Positions 1-5,584 of a stretch of DNA of 9,067 nucleotides are shown here, one piece after another. The position numbers and the translations under genes are program-made. The notes under the pieces are model-generated. The model had not been told where the DNA came from and did not search any database. It was given only the letters and a program-made list of their open reading frames with translations. Positions within the stretch are counted from its first letter, which is position 1; every line of letters starts with the position of its first letter. The DNA lies in contig JAEWKY010000117.1 of NCBI GenBank assembly GCA_023457615.1, positions 1 to 9,067 of the forward strand, in the 5' to 3' direction. The stretch is from Actinomycetes bacterium (GTDB taxonomy: Bacteria; Actinomycetota; Actinomycetes; Actinomycetales; Microbacteriaceae).

Positions 1-12
1 CCCTCTCGCATC

Positions 13-89
13 TGGTCGGGGTAACAGGATTTGAACCTGCGGCCTCGTCGTCCCGAACGACGCGCGCTACCAAACTGCGCCATACCCCG
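13..89 (-). tRNA. tRNA-Pro, anticodon CGG, CCA end encoded
   Basis: Read on the minus strand, the segment folds into a full cloverleaf. The 7-bp acceptor stem is CGGGGTA with TACCCCG, and the D stem is GCGC/GCGC around AGTTTGGTA. The anticodon stem CGTCG/CGACG encloses the loop TTCGGGA, which gives anticodon CGG and reads proline codon CCG. The T arm is GCAGG-TTCAAAT-CCTGT, with one G-T wobble. The discriminator base is A at position 16, and the CCA tail is encoded at 15-13. The layout closely follows bacterial tRNA-Pro(CGG). It starts 24 nt after the stop codon of the metallophosphoesterase gene on the same strand, so it may be cut from that operon's transcript; no separate promoter was seen. 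Confidence 0.96.
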
Positions 90-113
90 TTGTCCGCGCA
101 CCGCGGCAACCTG

Positions 114-1064
114 TCAAGGATAGCCGACGGGAACGAGAGTCAGAACCACCGCCTCCGGCGGGCAGGCGAACCGCACGGGTGCGTAGATCGATGTGCCGAG
201 ACCCGCCGACACGTTGAGCAGCGCCGACCGCTGGGCACCATTCCACACCGAGAGACCCTGTGCCTGCGAGCGCGGGACGTCGCAGTTGGTCACGAGCGCG
301 GGGAGACCCGGGATGCGCACCTGGCCGCCGTGGGTGTGTCCGGCGAGCACGAGGTCGGCGCCCTGCGTCGTGAGCGCGTCGAGCACGCGACGGTAGGGCG
401 CGTGGGTGACGCCGAGCCGGAGCGCGGCGCCGTCTCCGGCATCCCACTCCACCGTCTCGCGCAGCTCCTCGATCGCGCCCGGCAGCTCGTCGAGACGGTC
501 CCAGCCGCGGTGCGCGTCGGCCGTGCCGAACAGCTCGAGGCGATGACCCCGCAGCTCGAGCGCGCGCGCGGCGTTGTCGAGGCTCAGCCAGCCGAGCTCG
601 TCGACGAGGAAGCGGTCGAGAGCGTCGGTGTCGAGCTCGGGCGCGTAGCGCCTGCCCTGCGAGGGCCCGGCGAAGTAGCGGAGCGGGTTCTTGAACACCG
701 GTCCGACGTAGTCGTTGGAGCCGTGCACGAACACACCGGGCACGCCGCGGAAGATCTCGTAGGCCCGCCGCACGCCGACGAGGGCGTCGACGTGACCGAG
801 CGTGTCGCCGGTCTCCACCACGAGGTCGGGCTCGAAGCGCGCGAGCGAGCGGATGAACTCCTGCTTCGCCCGCTGCCACGGCGCCATGTGCAGGTCGCTG
901 AGGTGCAGGATCGTGAGCGGGCGGGCGCCCGGCTCGAGGATCGGCAGCGTCTCGTGGCGCACCGTGAAGCGCGTGCGCTCGACGAACACGCCCCAGGTGA
1001 GCGCGCCGAGCGCGGCGGCGGTCGTCAACCCGAGGGCGACGCCCGCCGCGCGCGCGCGGGTCAC
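114..1064 (-). CDS. Membrane-anchored calcineurin-like metallophosphoesterase
   Basis: This 316-aa protein belongs to the calcineurin-like (binuclear metal) phosphoesterase superfamily. All metal-site blocks are visible: SDLH (D57, H59), GD (G86-D87), GSND (115-118, in place of the usual GNHD), THAP (H221) and AGHTHGGQ (241-248). A hydrophobic stretch at about residues 8-27 should be an uncleaved N-terminal anchor, which probably puts the catalytic domain outside the cytoplasm. The GTG start at 1064 overlaps the stop of the upstream PBP gene as GTGA, implying translational coupling. The frame stays open 48 codons further upstream, but that extension is arginine-rich and lies inside the PBP gene. 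The substrate cannot be told from sequence. Position after a PonA2-like gene matches Rv3683 beside ponA2 in M. tuberculosis (recalled), so a cell-envelope role is a reasonable inference. Confidence 0.9.
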   Translation of the reverse strand: MTRARAAGVALGLTTAAALGALTWGVFVERTRFTVRHETLPILEPGARPLTILHLSDLHMAPWQRAKQEFIRSLARFEPDLVVETGDTLGHVDALVGVRRAYEIFRGVPGVFVHGSNDYVGPVFKNPLRYFAGPSQGRRYAPELDTDALDRFLVDELGWLSLDNAARALELRGHRLELFGTADAHRGWDRLDELPGAIEELRETVEWDAGDGAALRLGVTHAPYRRVLDALTTQGADLVLAGHTHGGQVRIPGLPALVTNCDVPRSQAQGLSVWNGAQRSALLNVSAGLGTSIYAPVRFACPPEAVVLTLVPVGYP

Positions 1065-3679
1065 GGGCAGGCCGGTCCGCCGTAGTACCGGATGGTGACG
1101 GTCGTGTTCTCCGGGTTGCGGAACGTGCCCGCCGCCGGATCCTGCGACGTCACCGAGTTCATCGCGGGCGGAGGAGTCTCGTCGCCGAGGTCTTCGTCGT
1201 CGACGCACTCGTCGTCGACGTCGAACCCTTCGGCGGTCAGTGTCGCCGTCGCGGCGACCCGATCCTCGCCGACCACGTTCGGCACGGGCTTCGCGAGCCC
1301 GTTGCTCGTGAACACGCGGATCGTCGTGCCGCGCGGCACATCAGTTCCCACCCCGGGCTCGGTCGACACGACCGTGCCGGCGGGGAGGTCGGAGTCGACG
1401 GTGCCGCCGTCCTCGAAGACGAGCTCGACGACCTCGATGGCGTTCTTCGCCTGCTCGAGGGTGCCGCCCACGACGTTCGGCACCTGCACCGGGGTGCCGG
1501 TGAGAAGCCGCGGATCGGGCGCCGGGAACGCCGTGCCCGAGTAGTAGCCGTCGATCGTCTGCGCGATCGGCTTGAAGATGCGGTGACGCAGCTGGCCGGC
1601 CTGCACGCCGTTGACGCGGATGTTGCGCAGCGCCTGCTCGCCCTGCACGTTGCCGACCCAGACCGCGGTCGAGACGGCGGTCGACGAGCCGACCATCCAG
1701 GTGTGGATGGACCCGTTGGTCGTGCCGGTCTTGCCGATGTAGGGGGTGCCGTCGTTCGGGTTCGACGCGGAACCCGTGCCGCCCATGACCGCCTCCATCG
1801 CGTAGGCCGCGGTGTTCGCGACCTCCGGTGTGACGAGCGACTGACTGCAGTTCGGGGTCTCCCCGGCGAGCGGCTCGCCCGTCGAGACGACGATGACGGC
1901 GTCGATCATGCGGGGCACGCAGTAGACGCCCTGGTTCGCGATCGCGGCGTAGGCCGCCGCCTGCTGGAGCGGCGCGATGCTGTTCTCGCATCCACCGATC
2001 GAGCACGAGGGACGCGTGTAGAGCGGCGTCTTGTTGTCGCCGTTGTGCACGCCGATCGACTCGGCGAGCTTGCGGATGTCGCACTGGTCCACGGCCTTGG
2101 CCATCTGGATGAACACCGAGTTCACCGAGCCGGCCGTGCCGCGCCGCACATCCCACGAGCCCTGCTCGTTGGAGTCGTTGCGGAAGTCGTACTTGCCGCC
2201 CCACGGCGGTCCCTGGAGCACGCCCGAGGCGCTGAACTGCGCCTCGCAGGTGTCCGTGAACTCGGCCTGGTTGACCTCGCGGATGCTCGCGTTGAAGTGC
2301 TCGCCGACGCCGCGGCCCGCGTTGAGGAACGCGAGGAGCACGTACGGCTTGTACGTCGATCCGGGCTGGAAGCCGATCGATCCGCCGTGCTTGGAGTCGA
2401 CGGCGAAGTTGACCGCCGAGCGCGTCGAGTCGACGGCCGTCGTCTCGGGATCGTTGTCGAACGTCTTGTTCTGAGCCATCGAGATGATGCGGCCCGTGGT
2501 GGTCTCGACCGAGACGGCCGCCGCGCCGAGGAGGAAGCGATCCTCGCTGGCCGGCGCCCACTCGTTCACCGTGCGGTACGCCTCGTTGTGCACGCGCAGG
2601 TCGATCGACAGGCGCAGCTGGTAGCCGCCGCGATCCCACGCCGCCTGGCGCTCCGCGGGGGTCGTGCCGAGCGAGGCGAGGTCCTGCACGGCGCGCACCG
2701 CGTAGTCGCAGACGAAGCCGTAGCCGGTCTGCGCGTTGCGGCAGCCGACGCTCGCGGCCTGCGGGTTGATGAAGTTCTCGTCGACGGGGATCGCGATCGC
2801 CTCGTCGCGCTCCGCCTTCGTGATGCAGCCGTACTTCGCCATCGCGGTGAGCACGACGTTGCGGCGGTCCTGGTTGGCCGGGAAGTGCTCGGGATCGCTC
2901 AGGTCGCGGAGGTTGGGGTACTGCACGATCGCGATGAGGCTCGCAGCCTCCGCGATCGTGACGTCGGCCGCGCTCTTGCCGAAGTACTCGTGCGCGGCCG
3001 CCTGCACGCCGTAGGTGTTGCCGCCGAAGCCGGCGATGTTGAGGTAGCCCGCGAGGATCTCGTCCTTCGTGTAGCTCTTCTCGAGCCCGATCGCGAGCTT
3101 CATCTCCTTGATCTTGCGATCGAGGGTCGGGTCGAGCGCCTTCGCGATCTCGTCGCGACGCTGCTGCTCGGTGTAGTCGGGGTTGTTGAGCGCCTCCTGC
3201 TGGAGGATGTTGCGCACCGTCTGCATCGTGAGCGTCGAGGCGCCGCCCGCGCCGTCGTCGCCCGTGATCTGGCCGATCGCCGCGCGCACGAGCGACGGGG
3301 CGTCGACGCCGCCGTGGTCGTAGAAGCGGCGGTCCTCACCGGCGATCGCGGCGCACTCGAGGTAGTCGCTGATCTCCTCGAGCGTCACCTCCTCGCGGTT
3401 CTGCTTGTAGATCGTCGCGACGTTGACCCAGTCGCCGGGCTCGCCCTCGGGGATCGTGAAGTCGCGCACGGCGATCGTGTTCTGCTGGGCGCCCGAGTCG
3501 AGCTGGATGTACTCGGGGAGGGAGTTGAAGATACCGACCGTGTTGTTGGCGGTGATGCCGGTGACGGCGAGGGCGGGGGCGACCATGACGGTGACGAGCA
3601 CCCCGGCTGCGGCAGAGAATCCGAGCGTTCCGACGATGGCCGTGAACAGACTCGTCCCTGAGGATTTCTGGGCGGGCAT
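1061..3679 (-). CDS. ponA2: Bifunctional class A penicillin-binding protein with two PASTA domains (PonA2-like)
   Basis: This 872-aa enzyme polymerises lipid II glycan strands (GT51 domain) and cross-links stem peptides (transpeptidase domain) at the outer face of the membrane. Order: short cytoplasmic tail; membrane anchor at about 12-38; glycosyltransferase at about 85-285 with EDRRFYDHGGVD (catalytic E115), GGASTLTMQ (145-153) and a KIKEMKLA-type motif (189-196); then the transpeptidase with STYK (nucleophile S441, K444), SVN (518-520) and KTGT (650-653). Two PASTA repeats follow, at about 730-793 and 796-868, each beginning with a VPNVVG motif. PASTA domains bind muropeptides or beta-lactams in related proteins. 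Twelve cysteines lie in the predicted outer part, which is many for such a protein. No Shine-Dalgarno sequence precedes the ATG, but a TACCCT box ends 7 nt before it, suggesting a leaderless mRNA. The gene heads an operon with the metallophosphoesterase. The PonA2 label rests on the PASTA domains and the neighbours. Confidence 0.93.
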   Translation of the reverse strand: MPAQKSSGTSLFTAIVGTLGFSAAAGVLVTVMVAPALAVTGITANNTVGIFNSLPEYIQLDSGAQQNTIAVRDFTIPEGEPGDWVNVATIYKQNREEVTLEEISDYLECAAIAGEDRRFYDHGGVDAPSLVRAAIGQITGDDGAGGASTLTMQTVRNILQQEALNNPDYTEQQRRDEIAKALDPTLDRKIKEMKLAIGLEKSYTKDEILAGYLNIAGFGGNTYGVQAAAHEYFGKSAADVTIAEAASLIAIVQYPNLRDLSDPEHFPANQDRRNVVLTAMAKYGCITKAERDEAIAIPVDENFINPQAASVGCRNAQTGYGFVCDYAVRAVQDLASLGTTPAERQAAWDRGGYQLRLSIDLRVHNEAYRTVNEWAPASEDRFLLGAAAVSVETTTGRIISMAQNKTFDNDPETTAVDSTRSAVNFAVDSKHGGSIGFQPGSTYKPYVLLAFLNAGRGVGEHFNASIREVNQAEFTDTCEAQFSASGVLQGPPWGGKYDFRNDSNEQGSWDVRRGTAGSVNSVFIQMAKAVDQCDIRKLAESIGVHNGDNKTPLYTRPSCSIGGCENSIAPLQQAAAYAAIANQGVYCVPRMIDAVIVVSTGEPLAGETPNCSQSLVTPEVANTAAYAMEAVMGGTGSASNPNDGTPYIGKTGTTNGSIHTWMVGSSTAVSTAVWVGNVQGEQALRNIRVNGVQAGQLRHRIFKPIAQTIDGYYSGTAFPAPDPRLLTGTPVQVPNVVGGTLEQAKNAIEVVELVFEDGGTVDSDLPAGTVVSTEPGVGTDVPRGTTIRVFTSNGLAKPVPNVVGEDRVAATATLTAEGFDVDDECVDDEDLGDETPPPAMNSVTSQDPAAGTFRNPENTTVTIRYYGGPACP

Positions 3680-3686
3680 AGGCTAA

Positions 3687-3706
3687 AGGGTACGCGACAG
3701 GTCGCG
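3687..3706 (-). promoter_or_regulatory. Probable leaderless promoter of the PBP gene with an overlapping operator-like palindrome
   Basis: On the minus strand TACCCT (3692-3687) fits the actinobacterial TANNNT -10 pattern. It is followed by exactly 7 nt (TTAGCCT) and then the ATG at 3679, so transcription could begin at the A of the start codon. Directly upstream, 3693-3706 is a perfect palindrome, CGCGAC-AG-GTCGCG, which would lie between the -10 and -35 positions, where a repressor or activator often binds. No good TTGACA-like -35 is visible. The same 53-bp gap must also serve the divergent DUF4177 gene, so the palindrome could act on both. Confidence 0.45.
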
Positions 3707-3732
3707 CCCCGAACCTGAATGGATGCCTTGCA

Positions 3733-3894
3733 ATGGCCACGTGGGAATACGTCACGACACCGCTCCTGATCCACAACACGACGGCGATCCTCAACACCTG
3801 GGGCTCCCAGGGCTGGGAGCTCGTGCAGATCGTCACCGGACCCGAGGGCGGACTCGTCGCCTACCTCAAGCGCCCCCTGGGGGCCGCCGAATGA
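3733..3894 (+). CDS. Small DUF4177 family protein
   Basis: A 53-aa protein beginning MATWEYVTTPLL, with the core WGSQGWELVQIV (23-34) and ending near LVAYLKRP. The pattern of an N-terminal WEY strand, a short helix and then GWELV followed by a strand is the DUF4177 signature. Members are small alpha/beta proteins of unknown function, often encoded just before a RidA-family gene in Actinobacteria. The stop overlaps the next start as ATGA (3891-3894), so the two are surely translated together. The ATG at 3733 gives the conserved N terminus. There is no strong Shine-Dalgarno sequence; GGA lies about 9 nt upstream. It diverges from the PBP gene across a 53-bp gap. Function is unknown, and the coupling to RidA is the best clue. 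Confidence 0.87.
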   Translation: MATWEYVTTPLLIHNTTAILNTWGSQGWELVQIVTGPEGGLVAYLKRPLGAAE

Positions 3895-4352
3895 GCACCG
3901 TCGCCGCCCGTCTCGCCGAGCTCGGCGTCGAGCTCCCCGCCGTCGCGAAGCCCGTCGCCGCCTACGTCCCGGCGGTCGTGACCGGCAACCTCGTCTACAC
4001 CTCCGGCCAGCTCCCCTTCGTCGACGGCGCCCTGCCCGCGACGGGCAAGCTCGGGGCTGCCGTCGAGCCGGCGGACGGCAACGCCTACGCCCGCCTCGCC
4101 GCCCTCAACGCCCTCGCCGCGATCGATCAGGCCATCGGGTCGCTCGACCGCGTCACGCGCATCGTCAAGGTCGTCGTCTTCGTCGCGAGCACGCCCGACT
4201 TCACGGGTCAGCCCGGCGTCGCGAACGGCGCCTCCGAGTTCCTCGGCGAGGTCTTCGGCGAAGCCGGCCGTCACGCGCGCAGCGCCGTCGGCGTGCCCGT
4301 GCTCCCCCTGGACTCCCCCGTCGAGGTCGAGGTCATCGCCGAGTTCGCCTGA
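3891..4352 (+). CDS. RidA family (YjgF/YER057c/UK114) protein
   Basis: This 153-aa protein is a RidA-superfamily member. Well-studied relatives are trimeric enamine/imine deaminases that clear reactive intermediates made by PLP enzymes. Seen here: NLVYTSGQLP (33-42), the helix AYARLAALNALAAI, the strand IVKVVVFVAS (91-100), and the C-terminal block ARSAVGVPVLPLDSPVEVEV. Aligned by eye to E. coli RidA, R130 falls on the catalytic R105 and E145 on E120, so deaminase activity is possible. It is longer than canonical RidA (about 128 aa) and belongs to a separate actinobacterial subgroup, so the substrate may differ. The start at 3891 is set by the ATGA overlap with the DUF4177 gene; the frame is open to 3723 but that extension has no family similarity. 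A repeat array begins 11 nt after its stop codon. Confidence 0.9.
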   Translation: MSTVAARLAELGVELPAVAKPVAAYVPAVVTGNLVYTSGQLPFVDGALPATGKLGAAVEPADGNAYARLAALNALAAIDQAIGSLDRVTRIVKVVVFVASTPDFTGQPGVANGASEFLGEVFGEAGRHARSAVGVPVLPLDSPVEVEVIAEFA

Positions 4353-4363
4353 CCCTCGCCCGG

Positions 4364-4453
4364 GCGCATTTCTCGCGGGGCGTTTCTTCGGGTGGGTGCG
4401 TTTCTCGGGAGCTCGGGTGCGTTTCTCCGGAGCTTCGGTGCGTTTCTCCGGAG
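4364..4453 (+). repeat. Direct repeat array downstream of the RidA gene (five units, outer ones decayed)
   Basis: Five units of GGTGCGTTTCTCCGGAGC are lined up on the plus strand. The GCGTTT (or GCATTT) cores start at 4366, 4380, 4398, 4419 and 4440. The two units nearest the nuclease gene (4416-4433 and 4437-4453) agree exactly over GGTGCGTTTCTCCGGAG. The next one out (4395-4412) has one change, CTCGGGAG for CTCCGGAG. The outer two, near 4378 and 4364, are clearly degenerate. The inner three have an exact 21-bp period, two turns of B-DNA. Each intact unit ends in the perfect 8-bp palindrome CTCCGGAG. No open frame of its own is supported here. Confidence 0.85.
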
Positions 4454-4524
4454 TCTCGAGCATGAGCGCCCGAGAATCCCGGCACCCGACGGTGCCGATG
4501 GAGGAAAACTCCGGAGAAACGCAC
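4438..4524. repeat. 17-bp perfect inverted repeat with a 53-nt loop at the 3' end of the nuclease gene
   Basis: GTGCGTTTCTCCGGAGT at 4438-4454 is matched by its exact reverse complement at 4508-4524. The second arm begins immediately after the stop codon of the nuclease gene (4527-4525, minus strand). The loop holds a smaller perfect hairpin, GGCACC-CGAC-GGTGCC, at 4481-4496, and a weak TCTCG/CGAGA pair. In RNA from either strand this would make a large hairpin between converging genes, so a bidirectional terminator is possible, though there is no classic U-tract. Counting only the shared 16-bp repeat arm, the spacer is 55 nt, the same as in the element at 5472-5580. Confidence 0.8.
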
Positions 4525-5406
4525 TCAGGCCGTGACCGTGCGCAGGTGGTCGCCCCGCTCCAGCGCGGCGCGGATCCGCGCGGCGCAGCCCGGCCAGTCG
4601 CCGGTGATCTGGCGGTAGCTGAGGCGGATGGTGACGTAGCCGTGAGTGCCGAGCAGGCGGTCGCGCTCGCGATCGATCTCGAACGCGGTCCCTTCGTGGT
4701 AATGACGGCCGTCGGTCTCGATCACGAGAGAACGGCCGATCAGGAAGTCCACCTCGAGTCCCGCGAGACGTGCATGCAGTCGGTGAAGGATGCCGTGCTC
4801 CAGCAGCCAGAGACGCACGATCGACTCGAGGCCCGAGTCGGTGAGGCCGTCGACCGCCGCGGCGGGAATGCTCAGTCGCGCCGGCAGCGTCCGCAGCAGA
4901 TCGTGGACCGCAGCGACCGAGACGAGGCCGAGCCGGCGTCCGGAATCCGCCATCGCGACGCCCAGCATCCGATCGCAGGCGAGGAAGGTCTGCCGGATCG
5001 CTTCGAGAGGCGACTCTCGCCACGACTCCGGCCCCCGCGTCCCCTTCCGCCAGTGCGGGACGATCCTGAGCTCGCCGAGTGCCTTGTTGACCGGGTACTG
5101 GAGGCGTCGGCCCGGACGGGCGACGTTGCCGTGCGGTGACCAGCTCACGTGGATGTCGTCGTCGAGCCCGGTCCACATCCCGAAGCTCCGCGCAGCGGAC
5201 ACCGCACCGACACGGCCGCCCAACGCGATCGCGATGCGCTGCTCGAATGGAACGCCGGGACGGCAGTACCAGGCCCGCCGCAACCGGAGCATCGAGCCGG
5301 CGCGGACGGCCGCGGCGATCTGCCGGGGGGACCATCCGAGCGCGAGCAGCTCGTCGCGCGTGACGATGGCCGGCCCCTCCTGCATGGGGAGAGACTGGCT
5401 CCTCAC
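4525..5406 (-). CDS. AbiEi-type winged-helix / DUF559 (Vsr-like) endonuclease domain protein
   Basis: The 293-aa product has two parts. Residues about 13-50 (VTRDELLALGWSPRQIAAAV, then LRRAWYCRPG) match the winged helix of AbiEi-like antitoxin/regulator proteins. Residues about 190-275 look like a DUF559/Vsr-type PD-(D/E)XK nuclease: E194 in SGLES, D220 in EVDFLIG, E230 and D232 in VIETDGRHYH, then an R/D-rich helix (RERDRLLGTHGYVTIRLS). The key acidic residues are present, so activity is possible. No AbiEii toxin gene is adjacent; this is an orphan. The start is uncertain: GTG at 5406 or ATG at 5385. No clear promoter or ribosome site was found. It is flanked on both sides by the same inverted repeats and fills the space between two converging genes. 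Function, whether defence, DNA repair or part of a mobile cassette, is not shown by sequence. Confidence 0.8.
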   Translation of the reverse strand: MRSQSLPMQEGPAIVTRDELLALGWSPRQIAAAVRAGSMLRLRRAWYCRPGVPFEQRIAIALGGRVGAVSAARSFGMWTGLDDDIHVSWSPHGNVARPGRRLQYPVNKALGELRIVPHWRKGTRGPESWRESPLEAIRQTFLACDRMLGVAMADSGRRLGLVSVAAVHDLLRTLPARLSIPAAAVDGLTDSGLESIVRLWLLEHGILHRLHARLAGLEVDFLIGRSLVIETDGRHYHEGTAFEIDRERDRLLGTHGYVTIRLSYRQITGDWPGCAARIRAALERGDHLRTVTA

Positions 5407-5471
5407 ACCATCGTGCGCGGACGTTCATCGGAGTTGTGGGGACGGCGCTCCGCGTGAGTCGATCGGGAGGA

Positions 5472-5580
5472 GTGCGCTTCTCCGGAGTTCCTCGTCGCCT
5501 ACCGAGCAACTCGCCCGGAAACCCGGGGCATCCGGCATGAACCTCCGGAGAAACGCACCGATCCTCCGGAGAAACGCACC
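5472..5580. repeat. Second copy of the repeat element between the nuclease gene and acs
   Basis: A plus-oriented unit GTGCGCTTCTCCGGAG (5472-5487, one change from the consensus) is followed by 55 nt and then two minus-oriented units CTCCGGAGAAACGCACC at 5543-5559 and 5564-5580. The last two are exactly 21 bp apart. Its plan mirrors the element on the other side of the nuclease gene: one unit facing inward, a 55-nt spacer, then stacked outward units. The spacer holds a small hairpin, CCCGG-AAAC-CCGGG (5514-5527). The outermost unit ends 4 nt from the acs stop codon (5587-5585). Confidence 0.85.
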
Positions 5581-5584
5581 CGGG

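Noticed and set aside
1065..1208. 48-residue N-terminal extension of the metallophosphoesterase
   Set aside because: It lies within the PBP C-terminal coding region and is arginine-rich; the GTG at 1064 gives a proper anchor and a GTGA overlap.
1583..3661. Long plus-strand open frame opposite the PBP gene
   Set aside because: Antisense shadow of a fully recognisable class A PBP; no domain seen.
4364..4524. CRISPR array
   Set aside because: Units are 16-18 bp with 3-5 nt between them at a 21-bp period; there are no 30-nt spacers and no cas genes.
4364..5580. Insertion sequence or transposon with its own transposase
   Set aside because: The only gene encodes a winged helix plus a Vsr-like domain, no transposase motif is visible, and no target-site duplication was recognised at the edges.
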